Shown: positions 25,341-34,586 of the stretch, piece after piece
Position numbering within the stretch: position 1 is the first letter of the stretch
Layout of the letters: every line of letters begins with the position of its first letter
Source: Bacteroidota bacterium
Lineage (GTDB): Bacteria > Bacteroidota > Bacteroidia > Chitinophagales > Chitinophagaceae
Direction: 5' to 3'
NCBI GenBank assembly: GCA_020161535.1
Contig: JAIUNW010000002.1
Coordinates: forward strand, 62,001-126,000
DNA: 64,000 nucleotides
Made by a program: the position numbers and the translations under genes
Notes under the pieces: model-generated
Seen by the model: the letters and a program-made list of their open reading frames with translations, nothing else
Databases searched by the model: none
What the model was told of the DNA's origin: nothing

Positions 25341-26706
25341 TTCGGTTGTGTTTATGCTTAGATATATAAATCAGAAAATAGGCGGCTATGGGGAACGAAG
25401 TAGTCGAATTCGCAAAAATATTGCATGGTCCTTTTTGATCAAAGCCGCAAGCATAATAATAAATTTTTCTGTTGTTCCTCTGACTATTAATTATGTTGAT
25501 ACAACCCGATACGGTATTTGGATAACACTAGCTTCTATTGTGAGCTGGTTTACTTTTTTTGATTTCGGATTGGGCAATGGCCTTCGAAACGAATTAGTTA
25601 AATACAGCGCAAACGGAGATCAAACATCTGCCAGAAGGTTGGTTAGCGGTACGTATGTGGTTCTATTCGCGGTTGCGACCGCAGTATTTGTAATATTTAG
25701 CTTCATTAAGCCATTTGTAAACTGGAACCATTTTCTGAATATTCCGGATAGCGTTACAGAAAATATAGGCAATGTTCTCCAAATAATATTGGGCGCATTT
25801 TGCCTTCAGTTTATATTACAAATGCTCAACACTGTTTTGTTTTCGCTTCAGCTGTCGGCTCGTGTTGATTTGCTGGTACTAATTGGTCAGGCGCTACTAT
25901 TATTTGTTTTGCTGGTTTTAGTCAATACCTTACCTGGAAACTTGACAATTTTAGCGTTCGCGTTGGGCTTCACCCCGGTGATTGTTTTAGCGGGCGCGAG
26001 TATAATCTACTATAAGGGTCGACTACGGTATTTGTTGCCATCCGTTCAACTATTCGATCTGAAATCCGTTAAGAGGATTTTGAATGTAGGGGGCTCTTTT
26101 TTCGTTTTGCAAATTGGCTCTCAAATATTGCTGCAAACGGACAATGTCATAATTGCGAATCTATTAACGCCTAACGACGTTACGCGATTTAATGTATGCT
26201 TTAAGCTCTTCTCCGTTATTACTATTGTGTTTTCAATTATTCTTTCACCTTATTGGGCAGCGGTAACAGAGTCTTACGCCAAAAGAGATTTTGAATGGAT
26301 AAGAACCAGCTTGGGCAGACTGCGAAAAATTTGGTGGCTTATCGCACTTTTGTTCATACCCATTTTCTTGTTGCTGTCGAAAACGGCTTTCAAAATATGG
26401 CTGGGGGAAACTGTATATGTTGGCCTAAGCCTCAGTTCATTAATGGGAGTATATATCGCAAACTATACGGCATTACTGCTGACTTGTACCTATTTGAATG
26501 CTATGAGCAAATTGCGCATGCAGTTGATTTTATATGTACTGGTTATAGTTACCAATATTCCGATAGCTATTTTTCTTGCAAAAAAATGGGGCACTGAAGG
26601 CGTTTTAATCGCGAATATTGGCACTTTTTTGTTTATGAATTGCTTGTTATGGATTCAGCTTGACAAACTCGCCAATAATTCGGCGAGAGGTTGGTGGAAT
26701 CGTTGA
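25324..26706 (+). CDS. Polysaccharide flippase (Wzx-like, MOP superfamily)
   Basis: A 460-residue membrane protein with about twelve hydrophobic segments, starting IAWSFLIKAASIIINFSVVPL. NYVDTTRYGIWITLASIVSWFTFFDFGLGNGLRNELV is the typical N-terminal pattern of O-antigen flippases. It would move lipid-linked repeat units across the inner membrane. The first start overlaps the wzz-type gene by 17 nt; Met11 (25354) would remove the overlap and is equally possible. Confidence 0.87.
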   Translation: MQHKANSVVFMLRYINQKIGGYGERSSRIRKNIAWSFLIKAASIIINFSVVPLTINYVDTTRYGIWITLASIVSWFTFFDFGLGNGLRNELVKYSANGDQTSARRLVSGTYVVLFAVATAVFVIFSFIKPFVNWNHFLNIPDSVTENIGNVLQIILGAFCLQFILQMLNTVLFSLQLSARVDLLVLIGQALLLFVLLVLVNTLPGNLTILAFALGFTPVIVLAGASIIYYKGRLRYLLPSVQLFDLKSVKRILNVGGSFFVLQIGSQILLQTDNVIIANLLTPNDVTRFNVCFKLFSVITIVFSIILSPYWAAVTESYAKRDFEWIRTSLGRLRKIWWLIALLFIPIFLLLSKTAFKIWLGETVYVGLSLSSLMGVYIANYTALLLTCTYLNAMSKLRMQLILYVLVIVTNIPIAIFLAKKWGTEGVLIANIGTFLFMNCLLWIQLDKLANNSARGWWNR

Positions 26707-26712
26707 AAAAAA

Positions 26713-27969
26713 ATGGAAAGAAAACTGAAATTATATCAGGGTGGCATTGAATTATTTACTGTAAAAGATGTTATTTTTTACAGTGTCTTTTTATTGGCTT
26801 ATTTGTTAGGCGGTGCAATTTTTATTTCGGGGATCTTTCCTTTTCGGCTTTTTCATTTAGCCCTGATTTCACTTTTGATGATACCGCTAAAAGGCCTATG
26901 TTTTGGAAAGGTTGAAAAGGTGTTCTTTTTTTTCTTTTTGGAAATTGGTGTTTCGGCAATATTTAATCACGTTTCGGTGATGCAATTCCTAAGTTTTCTG
27001 CGATTTATTATAGTGCCATATTCTATTTATTTTCTTGTTAAGAAAGGGCTTGATGCTAAGAATATTCGGCTTGTGCTGAGGTTTATTATTTGGATTGCCT
27101 GCTTGCAGCCACCGGTGGTTTTACTTCAGCAGACTTTTTTCGAGACTATTAATTCGATTCTCCCTTCTTCTACCAGGTTTACAGAGGATAATAGAATTGA
27201 TTTTTCCTTTGGTACATTTTATGTGTCTGATGACCCGTCAATGAGTTTTTTCTTAATGACAGTAATCTTATTTCTTTTATTCGATAAAAGGAACAATTAT
27301 TTTATAAAAAGAAAAATGGCTCTTGCAGGATATTTGACTCTTGGCGTTTTGTTGTCAAATTCTCAACTTTCAAATATTCTTGTGGTCCTTATTTGGGTTG
27401 CATATGCTTTCCGGAATTTTCGTATTAAGGATATCGTTAAAACTGCGGTCATTTTCGGATTGACAATTTTGTTATTGATGGGGTTCGGACTTTTTGATTT
27501 CTTTCAGTGGAAGCTTTATGATGTTATTCAACAAGCTTCATTTGAAACCATACAGAATGCTTCTGGATCTAATTTCCAGGAAGGGAAATTTGAACGAACG
27601 GCTGCAGTGTATTACTATATTACCCAGCCATTGAAGGTATTTGGGGATGGCCCTTCCGCTTATTACAACGCAGTGTCGGGTGAATATGTTTTGGGCAACA
27701 ATGGCCAGGTTTTTACTCTATATGCTGAGATAGGAGTTTTAGGATTACTGATCGGATATTTCATTTTTTATGTAATTGGTAAAACAAATTTGGTTTCGAG
27801 ACCGATGTTTGTCGGATGTCTCTTACTAATTTCAGCATTGACAATCACTTCTTTTCCTTTAACGGATGCCAGCATTATGTTGACCTATTGCATTTTTGTG
27901 AAAACAAATCTTGTTTCGAATGGCGTTCCTGAGTCTAATGTTAAATCGAATAGCCTAATAATCGAATGA
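26713..27969 (+). CDS. O-antigen/exopolysaccharide polymerase-like membrane protein (Wzy-like)
   Basis: A 418-residue protein with ten or more hydrophobic segments and a larger extracytoplasmic loop around residues 270-320 (ASGSNFQEGKFERTAAVYYY), as in Wzy polymerases and O-antigen ligases. These proteins share little sequence, so the call rests on topology and on position between the flippase and glycosyltransferase genes. Codon use is very A+T rich. It overlaps the next gene by 4 nt (ATGA at 27966). Confidence 0.75.
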   Translation: MERKLKLYQGGIELFTVKDVIFYSVFLLAYLLGGAIFISGIFPFRLFHLALISLLMIPLKGLCFGKVEKVFFFFFLEIGVSAIFNHVSVMQFLSFLRFIIVPYSIYFLVKKGLDAKNIRLVLRFIIWIACLQPPVVLLQQTFFETINSILPSSTRFTEDNRIDFSFGTFYVSDDPSMSFFLMTVILFLLFDKRNNYFIKRKMALAGYLTLGVLLSNSQLSNILVVLIWVAYAFRNFRIKDIVKTAVIFGLTILLLMGFGLFDFFQWKLYDVIQQASFETIQNASGSNFQEGKFERTAAVYYYITQPLKVFGDGPSAYYNAVSGEYVLGNNGQVFTLYAEIGVLGLLIGYFIFYVIGKTNLVSRPMFVGCLLLISALTITSFPLTDASIMLTYCIFVKTNLVSNGVPESNVKSNSLIIE

Positions 27970-28868
27970 TCTATATTATTATACCAGTGTTTAATAGGAA
28001 GGCTTTAACAAGAGGTTGTCTTAAGAGCATCGAAGGGCAGACTTTTAAGGATTTTAAAACAATTGTAGTGGACGATGGCTCCACCGATGGAACATTCCAG
28101 ATGATACAGGATGAATTTCCAAATGTAGAGGTGTTAAAAGGCAATGGGGATCTTTGGTGGACTGGCTCAACAAATCTTGGCGTTAATTATTTGACTAATG
28201 CTGGGCGGGTTAAAAGTGACGATTTTGTTTTGACGCTAAATAATGACCTGGAAATAGATGATGACTTCCTAGGAAAAATCTCCTACTATGCTGGCGTTTA
28301 TCCGAAAGCTATCCTTGGCTCTGTTTCGGTGGACATCAATCGTAGTGACTGGATGGATTTTTGTGGTGTACGATGGAATCAAATCACCAGTAAGTACACC
28401 CTTAAAGCCAAAGAGTATGGAAACTCATATGCACAACTTTTGAATGAAAAAAGGTTTGAGGATTCAGACCTTTTACTTGGAAGAGGTACGTTAATACCGG
28501 CAAAGGTCTTTGATGAAATTGGTTTTTATGATTTCGAAAACTTTCCGCATTATGCTGCTGATGAAGATTTTACATTAAGGGCTAAAAGAAATGGCTGGCA
28601 ATTGCTTATTCCTACAGATGTATTGGTCAGGAGTTATATTTCTGAAACCGGTACTGACGTGGAAACTGTATCTCTGACAGGTAAATACTTTAAAGATTTA
28701 TTTTTTTCAAGGCGTTCACCTGTGAATATAGTAACGAGATACCGCTGGGCTATGAAGAATACGAATTTGAAGTTTATTTATTTTGTCATTGAATATTCAA
28801 GAATTGTTACATCTGTTTTATGGAAAATTGTAAAACGCGACACTTCGCCTACCTATGAAAAGAAATGA
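27966..28868 (+). CDS. Glycosyltransferase family 2 protein
   Basis: A 300-residue GT-A glycosyltransferase. The N-terminus reads YIIIPVFNRKALTRGCLKSI, then TIVVDDGSTDGT and the acidic metal site in LTLNNDLEIDDDF. LLGRGTLIPAKVFDEIGFYD and HYAADEDFTLRAKRNGW resemble rhamnosyltransferase-type GT2 enzymes. The donor sugar is not known. Starts inside the polymerase stop (ATGA) and overlaps the next gene by 14 nt. Confidence 0.88.
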   Translation: MIYIIIPVFNRKALTRGCLKSIEGQTFKDFKTIVVDDGSTDGTFQMIQDEFPNVEVLKGNGDLWWTGSTNLGVNYLTNAGRVKSDDFVLTLNNDLEIDDDFLGKISYYAGVYPKAILGSVSVDINRSDWMDFCGVRWNQITSKYTLKAKEYGNSYAQLLNEKRFEDSDLLLGRGTLIPAKVFDEIGFYDFENFPHYAADEDFTLRAKRNGWQLLIPTDVLVRSYISETGTDVETVSLTGKYFKDLFFSRRSPVNIVTRYRWAMKNTNLKFIYFVIEYSRIVTSVLWKIVKRDTSPTYEKK

Positions 28869-29772
28869 AGCCATAACCACTGTCAAAAGTCAGCCGCTGA
28901 ATGTACCTGTACTTTTTTTGATATTCAATAGGGTTGAACAAAGCCGGTTGGTTTTTGCTGAAATCGCCCGACAACGTCCGCAAAAATTGTATATAGCAGC
29001 AGATGGCCCGCGATTATTGGTTCAAGGCGAAGTAGAGGTCTGTAACGAAACTAGGCAAGCGATTTTAAATTCAATTAATTGGGATTGCCAATTAAAGCTG
29101 TTGTTCAGAGAAACCAACCTAGGTTGTGGAAAAGCAGTTAGTAGTGCGATTGATTGGTTTTTTGAATCGGAGAACGAAGGGATAATACTTGAGGATGATT
29201 GTCTTGCGGACCCTTGTTTTTTTGACTTTTGTGGCAAAATGTTGCAGCAATACAGAGACAATGAAAATGTATTGCATATTTCTGGAAATAATTTTCAGGA
29301 AGGTAATATAAGAGGCGATGGCTCATATTATTTCTCAAACCTGGCTCATATCTGGGGCTGGGCCACCTGGCGCCGCGCTTGGAAATTGTATGACTTTACG
29401 TTGGATCGTTACAAAGATGTCATGCGACCGGCATTGCCAAATAAGGTCGAAAGGATGATATATCATATTCAAAAAGGTTCATTGGACACCTGGGACACGC
29501 AATGGTTTGCAACAGTTTGGTGGAATAGGGGGTTGGCGATTTGTCCGCAAGTGAACTTGATTAGAAATATTGGTTTTGGAAGGGGAAAAGGAGCTACGCA
29601 CACAAAATCGTCTGAACCGGGTTGGATGAAAAGGATGCAATATGGTTCCATTGACAATGTTGTTCACCCAACGTCTATTTCAGTAGATCAAAAAGCTGAT
29701 TCTTTTACCATACATAACGTTTATACTGACTACTGGTTAAATCGCTTGATTAAGAAGATTATTCGACGATAG
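28855..29772 (+). CDS. Putative nucleotide-diphospho-sugar glycosyltransferase
   Basis: A 305-residue GT-A type protein. VPVLFLIFNRVEQSRLVFAEI opens the nucleotide-binding fold, LYIAADGPR follows, and GIILEDDCLADPCFFDF holds the metal-binding acidic motif. The HIWGWATWRRAWKLYD block is typical of a group of Bacteroidota and cyanobacterial sugar transferases. Substrate unknown. It overlaps the preceding GT2 gene by 14 nt, indicating one transcript. Confidence 0.8.
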   Translation: MKRNEAITTVKSQPLNVPVLFLIFNRVEQSRLVFAEIARQRPQKLYIAADGPRLLVQGEVEVCNETRQAILNSINWDCQLKLLFRETNLGCGKAVSSAIDWFFESENEGIILEDDCLADPCFFDFCGKMLQQYRDNENVLHISGNNFQEGNIRGDGSYYFSNLAHIWGWATWRRAWKLYDFTLDRYKDVMRPALPNKVERMIYHIQKGSLDTWDTQWFATVWWNRGLAICPQVNLIRNIGFGRGKGATHTKSSEPGWMKRMQYGSIDNVVHPTSISVDQKADSFTIHNVYTDYWLNRLIKKIIRR

Positions 29773-29798
29773 GCTTTCGCCAAACCGTTAATAGATTG

Positions 29799-30995
29799 AT
29801 GATGACCGCCGAAAAGATTCGAGTATTAGTAATACATAACCGATACCTCCATTCAGGGGGGGAAGACAGTGTCTTTGAGGCAGAGAAAAGAGCTTTGCTA
29901 GAGTCGAGAAATTGCCTAGTATATGAATTGGAGTTTTCTAACCGTGATCTTTCCGATAAAAACGGTTTGATTAGATTTGTTCATACACTAGGAATTACAT
30001 TTAATCTCCTTTCATTTATTAAGGTTTATCGAACGGCAAAGCGTGATCGTATAAACATAGTACATGTTCATAATTTCTACTACAGGGCATCGCCGTCTGT
30101 ATTTTGGGCCGCGCGACTTGCGGGTGCAGGAACAATTATGACCGTTCATAATTATCGGTTGGTTTGTGTCGGCGGCTATTTGATGCGCAATGGTGCGATA
30201 TGCGAGAAATGTTTAGGAAGTCGTTCGCTGATCTGGGGTGTAAAATACCGTTGTTTTCAGCGTTCTTTTTTTAAATCCTGTTTGCTTACGATAAGTAACT
30301 TGGTTAACAGACTCATTGGCACGATGCGATTTCAGGTTGACCGCTATCTTGCATTATCACCTTTTATGGCAACCGTATTAAGTGAGTCGACACTTAAATT
30401 GGCGCCTGAGAAAATTATTGTGAAGCCTAATTTCGTTTTTGATATCGGTTATAAAACTAATACTACACGTGAAGGATTTTTCCTTTTTGTTGGCCGCCTG
30501 TCGGCGGAAAAAGGAATATTGGAATTGCTCTCAGTATGGAAGGAGTTCAACGAACCGTTAAAGATAGTTGGAGACGGGCCACTTTTAGAGAGCGTCAAAA
30601 AAGCCGCTTTTGAAAACCCACTAATCGAATACCTGGGATTTAAACCACAGGATCAAGTACATGTTTTGCAACAGAGATGTAAAGCACTGGTTTTCCCTTC
30701 GATCTGGCATGAAGGAATGCCAATGACAGTTTTGGAAGCGAAGAGCGCAGGTACAATCATAATAGCCAATAGAACGCCTAATCTTGAATACTTAATCACC
30801 CATCGTGAAGACGGCATATTGTATAAAGGCAACTTGAATCAAGGCGTAAAGGAATTTATGGGTCTTACCGAGCAAGAAAAAGAGCAGATGATGGTTGCGG
30901 CGCGAGCTGATTATCAAAAGAGATTTTGCAAAGAGCAAGCGGTTGATCGTTTGATGGATGTATATAACTCAGTAGCGGAAAGAAGTTTCAGATAA
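29799..30995 (+). CDS. Glycosyltransferase family 4 protein
   Basis: A GT-B retaining glycosyltransferase of about 398 residues. The N-terminal domain has IHNRYLHSGGEDSVFEAEK and VHVHNFYYRASPSVFWAA. The C-terminal domain has FLFVGRLSAEKGILELL and the nucleotide-sugar-binding E-x7-E region in FPSIWHEGMPMTVLEAKSAG. The conserved CxxC-type cluster in CEKCLGSRS is shared by a subgroup of these enzymes. ATG codons at 29799 and 29802 are both possible; a TTG at 29796 is in frame and less likely. Confidence 0.88.
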   Translation: MMTAEKIRVLVIHNRYLHSGGEDSVFEAEKRALLESRNCLVYELEFSNRDLSDKNGLIRFVHTLGITFNLLSFIKVYRTAKRDRINIVHVHNFYYRASPSVFWAARLAGAGTIMTVHNYRLVCVGGYLMRNGAICEKCLGSRSLIWGVKYRCFQRSFFKSCLLTISNLVNRLIGTMRFQVDRYLALSPFMATVLSESTLKLAPEKIIVKPNFVFDIGYKTNTTREGFFLFVGRLSAEKGILELLSVWKEFNEPLKIVGDGPLLESVKKAAFENPLIEYLGFKPQDQVHVLQQRCKALVFPSIWHEGMPMTVLEAKSAGTIIIANRTPNLEYLITHREDGILYKGNLNQGVKEFMGLTEQEKEQMMVAARADYQKRFCKEQAVDRLMDVYNSVAERSFR

Positions 30996-31008
30996 AAGAA
31001 TTTGAAAG

Positions 31009-31728
31009 ATGCTAGAGAGAGTCAAAAATTATATAAAAAAGCAGTCATTTAAGCCGGATATATTAAGTATAGCCATTAACCCGTTTTACTTTGTTCGCAA
31101 AAATCTGTTTTTGAGTATTAAGAAGTATAGCCCACTTTTGAAAGGGCGCTTAATAGATTTTGGTTGTGGGAGGAAACCCTACGAACAGTTGTTTAAAGTA
31201 GATCAATATCTGGGGGTAGATGTTGAGCAATCGGGTCACGATCATAAAAATTCAAAAGTTGACGTTTTTTTTGACGGCAAACACCTGCCTTTTGACGACA
31301 ATTCTTTTGACTCAGCTTTTTGTAGCGAGGTTTTAGAACATGTTTTTGAGGCAGACCAAACGCTGCGGGAATTGAGAAGAGTCTTGAAGCCTGGGGCAAC
31401 GGTGTTGATTACAGTGCCGTTTTGTTGGAATGAGCACGAAGTTCCTTATGACTTTGCCAGATATTCGTCATTTGGCATTAAGTATTTGTTGGAGAAAAAC
31501 GGCTACCTGGTAATTGAGTCAGAAAAGTCAGGAAGTTTTGGGCAAGTTATTTTCCAATTGATGGCTTTATACTTTTTCGAAGTATTTAAGAGATTCGGCA
31601 TAGTTGGCTATGCCATTTCTCTGATATTTGCATTCCCAATTAACCTGATTGGTTTTATCTTAACCAGGCTAATGCCTTCTAATAAAAGCTTGTACTTCAA
31701 CAACATTATTTTAGCAAAAAAGGATTGA
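31009..31728 (+). CDS. Class I SAM-dependent methyltransferase
   Basis: A 239-residue methyltransferase. LIDFGCGRKPYEQLF is motif I (SAM binding), YLGVDVE is motif II, and FCSEVLEHVFEADQTLRELRRVLKPGA is the motif IV-V region of the Methyltransf_11 type. A hydrophobic C-terminal segment (GYAISLIFAFPINLIGFILT) suggests membrane association. It probably methylates a sugar or lipid intermediate of the polysaccharide. It lies 13 nt after the GT4 gene, and a 206-nt gap follows. Confidence 0.85.
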   Translation: MLERVKNYIKKQSFKPDILSIAINPFYFVRKNLFLSIKKYSPLLKGRLIDFGCGRKPYEQLFKVDQYLGVDVEQSGHDHKNSKVDVFFDGKHLPFDDNSFDSAFCSEVLEHVFEADQTLRELRRVLKPGATVLITVPFCWNEHEVPYDFARYSSFGIKYLLEKNGYLVIESEKSGSFGQVIFQLMALYFFEVFKRFGIVGYAISLIFAFPINLIGFILTRLMPSNKSLYFNNIILAKKD

Positions 31729-31934
31729 ATTCTTAAAAAAAATAGTTTATGGTTCTCATTATTGAGTAGTATCAAAATTGCCAATTTGTTGAAATTTAAA
31801 AAAATGCGGAATTTACATGAACCTCGATTTTTGGAAATCAATGTTGTTGTTGCTGGCTTGTAGAATTTATTTATTGTGTGAAGGCTGGTGTTTTAAAATC
31901 TGCTTGTTTGCAGAGGGGCAGATGATATCAATAA

Positions 31935-32738
31935 ATGTCGACCATGTCTGATCGTCCTGACTTTTTACCTTTTGTGACCAAGGTAATTGGTAATAAGATA
32001 AACTGCTTTCCTAGCTATAGATCGTTGTACGATTTTATATTGAAGGACTTGAACGAGAAACAGCAACGCGGGTACATTACAGTAAACAACGTACACACGA
32101 TGATGGAGGGGTATAGGGATCCTCAATTTAAACGTTTCATTGAAGAATCTTATTTGTCAATCCCTGACGGAAAGCCGCTTCAGATTGTCGGAAAATTGAA
32201 AAACGCTACTGGTATCAGCAGGTTATTTGGCCCAACAATACTTGAAAAATTTCTGGATTGGGGTCGAAAAGATAAGACTAGGCACTTCTTATTTGGTGGT
32301 ACTGTCGAAACATTGAAAGCCATGCAAGAGAAGATTTTAGCAAGATATCCTGGAACTGATATCGTTGGCGCTATTTCTCCTCCTTTCGGTGCAATATCCA
32401 GCTGGCCAAATGATATTTTTGTACGCGAAATCAATGAGTCGAAAGCTGATATGATTTGGGTAGGCTTGGGTGCACCAAAACAGGAAGCTTGGATGCACCA
32501 ATTTTCCGGGCAGATAGATAAAGGTATCTTATTCGGTATTGGAGCGGGTTTTTCCTACATAGCAGGAACAACTAAACATGCCCCGAATTGGATGAAAAAC
32601 GCTTCGTTGGAATGGCTATTCAGGCTTGGGCAAGAGCCAAAACGCTTGTTTAAGAGATACCTAGTCACGATACCACCGTTTATATTTTTGGCAGCTGCAG
32701 ACGTTTTAAGCTATAAAATTGGCCGACGCCGCGAATAA
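31935..32738 (+). CDS. WecG/TagA/CpsF family glycosyltransferase (GT26)
   Basis: A 267-residue glycosyltransferase that adds a second sugar, typically N-acetylmannosamine or a uronic derivative, to an undecaprenyl-linked first sugar. Family signatures in order: GYITVNNVHTMMEGYRD (with the catalytic-type Asn/His region), IPDGKPLQIVGK, FLFGGTVETLKAMQ, DIVGAISPPFG, and MIWVGLGAPKQEAWMH. The last 30 residues are hydrophobic and basic, as in membrane-targeted members. It likely acts right after the WcaJ-type initiating transferase encoded at 34587. Confidence 0.9.
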   Translation: MSTMSDRPDFLPFVTKVIGNKINCFPSYRSLYDFILKDLNEKQQRGYITVNNVHTMMEGYRDPQFKRFIEESYLSIPDGKPLQIVGKLKNATGISRLFGPTILEKFLDWGRKDKTRHFLFGGTVETLKAMQEKILARYPGTDIVGAISPPFGAISSWPNDIFVREINESKADMIWVGLGAPKQEAWMHQFSGQIDKGILFGIGAGFSYIAGTTKHAPNWMKNASLEWLFRLGQEPKRLFKRYLVTIPPFIFLAAADVLSYKIGRRRE

Positions 32739-32867
32739 TTAATAGGTCGCAGGAAGGCCTGATCAGTAGTATACGTTGTAAATCAAATCTGTTTTCTTCA
32801 AGCGTCTCAATTGAAGAAATTTATAACTAGAGGAAATTGGATATTGATAGCAAAAATCTAAAGATCG

Positions 32868-33620
32868 ATGAGTATAAAAAGAAAAATAAATAGGGTTTTT
32901 AAAGAAGCCGCATCTGCACTTGGCTTGCATTTGGAAAGAAAGAACGCTCTAAACACGGAATCTGAAATGTTTCGTCATTTATTGAATAGATTCAATATTG
33001 ATTGTGTGTTAGATGTTGGCGCCAATACAGGCCAGTTTGCACAAGCACTTTTAGACGGCGGATATAGACAGAGTATTGTTTCTTTTGAGCCGCTTCCAGA
33101 TGCTTTCGCCTTGTTGGAGAGAAAGTCCCGATCGCATTCAAATTGGCAGACGGAAAACGTGGCAGTTGGCGCAAAAAATGGAGAGATTGATTTTAACATT
33201 GCAGGAAACAGTCAAAGTAGCTCTATTTTACGAATGCTGCCTTCGCATGAACAGCTTGCGCCCGGATCAAGTTATGTTGGATCTGTCAGAGTGCCGATAA
33301 AATCATTGGATAGCTATGCAGCTTATTTGGAAAAAAAAGAAAGCATTATGCTGAAATTGGATGTGCAGGGGTATGAAGAATCAGTATTGGCCGGTGCAAA
33401 ACAGATTATCTTGAAAGTCAAACTTTTGCAAATGGAAGTATCAATAATTCCTTTATATGAGCATAGCTTGACCTATTTGGAGGCTTTGCAACGCAGAGAA
33501 TTGATGGGCTTTAGTTTGTATTCTTTGACCCCCATTTTTGCAGATGTCAATACAGGTCAGGTTTTCCAGTTTGATGCGATTTTTGTTCGTGAAGAACAAC
33601 GCAGAGAGGTTTTGCCTTGA
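32868..33620 (+). CDS. FkbM family methyltransferase
   Basis: A 250-residue SAM-dependent methyltransferase of the FkbM family, which usually O-methylates sugars. CVLDVGANTGQFAQALLDGGY is motif I, IVSFEPLPDAFALLE is motif II, NVAVGAKNGEIDFNIA follows, and LKLDVQGYEESVLAGA is the conserved post-core block. It ends the A+T-rich polysaccharide stretch, and a 966-nt gap without a convincing gene follows. Confidence 0.9.
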   Translation: MSIKRKINRVFKEAASALGLHLERKNALNTESEMFRHLLNRFNIDCVLDVGANTGQFAQALLDGGYRQSIVSFEPLPDAFALLERKSRSHSNWQTENVAVGAKNGEIDFNIAGNSQSSSILRMLPSHEQLAPGSSYVGSVRVPIKSLDSYAAYLEKKESIMLKLDVQGYEESVLAGAKQIILKVKLLQMEVSIIPLYEHSLTYLEALQRRELMGFSLYSLTPIFADVNTGQVFQFDAIFVREEQRREVLP

Positions 33621-34239
33621 TATTATTATAGCCATTTATCCAAGTTGAAATTGCCAGGTATTGGAATGACGAATTAGTGATAATATGTTATTTATTGTAG
33701 ATAAATCAGTTAACCCGTTAAGTCGCCCTAAAAGCGTCCATTCATCGCAATCAGCCAAATACTGATTATGGAGTCTATAATACAAATAAAACACCTTTTG
33801 CCAAGGCTGAGGCTGCAATATATATATAATTGATTATGAGATACTTGTGAATTAGGATGGTTGTATTTCAGTATATTTTCATGGCTAGCCTTCAATGGAA
33901 CAGTCCCCCACACAATTCCATACTACTTGGCGCTCGCGTATAGGATGGCGCAATTATTGCCCTAACTACACAGTTCTCAGCCACCAGGGCTTACATTTTT
34001 TAGCCGGAACATATAGAAAGGCGACCAGCAGCTAAAAAGAGAACGGCAGATAGATATCACTTACCTATAAGACGACCAACAGCAGAGCCGTTATTTTAAT
34101 ATAGTAGTTGTTCAATTATGTAGATGCAAGCTCCGTGATCTCCTGAAACAACTCGTAATAGATGGCTGCCTGGTGGTTGAAGTTTTGGATAGATTACGAG
34201 CGCGAGTAGCCGAATTCAATTCTCCGAACGAAAACGAGG

Positions 34240-34275
34240 CTTGGCACAAAAACGAAACTTGGCACAAAAACGAAC
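34240..34275. repeat. 18-bp direct tandem repeat, two copies
   Basis: CTTGGCACAAAAACGAAA at 34240-34257 is followed directly by the same sequence with one change in the last base at 34258-34275. Degenerate relatives flank it (ACGAAAACGAGG before, CCAGGGCAC after). Its role is unknown; replication slippage is the simplest origin. Confidence 0.85.
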
Positions 34276-34513
34276 CAGGGCACGTAACGACAGCCGGCAA
34301 AGAACAATGCCCGATACGAAAACGACAACGGCTCGGCAACGAAGCAGGGCTCGAAGATCATTCTGAGCACGAAATCAACACATTTGATGAAAACCACCAC
34401 CGGCTCCATGGCCACTTTTGGGAAAAAATACCGCCGCAATATGTTCAATTATTCGATCATATGGCAAAAAGAGGGAAACATTCACGATGGCTGCAACGAA
34501 ATTAACCCTGATG

Positions 34514-34546
34514 TTGTCGATATATCGACAATTCGTCGCAACTTTG
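34514..34546 (+). promoter_or_regulatory. Perfect 18-bp palindrome beside a near-consensus -7 element
   Basis: TTGTCGATATATCGACAA (34514-34531) equals its own reverse complement. Eight bases further, CAACTTTG (34539-34546) differs from TAnnTTTG only at the first base. The palindrome covers the -33 region, so a dimeric regulator bound there could control the wcaJ-type and wzi-type genes. No regulator with this site is identified. Confidence 0.5.
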
Positions 34547-34586
34547 CGGGCGTTCATTCCTGTACCAGAACCTGACACCTTATCTC

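Larger units (their letters stand above)
33621..34586. other. 966-nt stretch without a convincing gene, ahead of the WcaJ-type gene
   Basis: No frame here has a recognisable protein pattern. The first 500 bases are A+T rich like the preceding operon. Further on there is an 18-bp tandem duplication (CTTGGCACAAAAACGAAA at 34240-34257 and its near copy at 34258-34275). A perfect 18-bp palindrome lies at 34514-34531, and a near-consensus -7 element CAACTTTG at 34539-34546 lies 41 bp before the next start codon. Short open frames on both strands (34173-34505 plus, 34194-34448 minus) owe their length to the repeat region. It may be a regulatory leader or the decayed end of a transferred segment. 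Confidence 0.6.

Noticed and set aside
31817..31951. 44-residue plus-strand frame before the TagA/WecG gene
   Set aside because: Leu/Cys-rich but it runs into the start of the next gene in another frame, with no promoter or family signal.
34173..34505. 110-residue plus-strand frame in the long gap
   Set aside because: Its length comes from a tandem repeat and the opposite strand is open too; no signal peptide, helix pattern or family motif.
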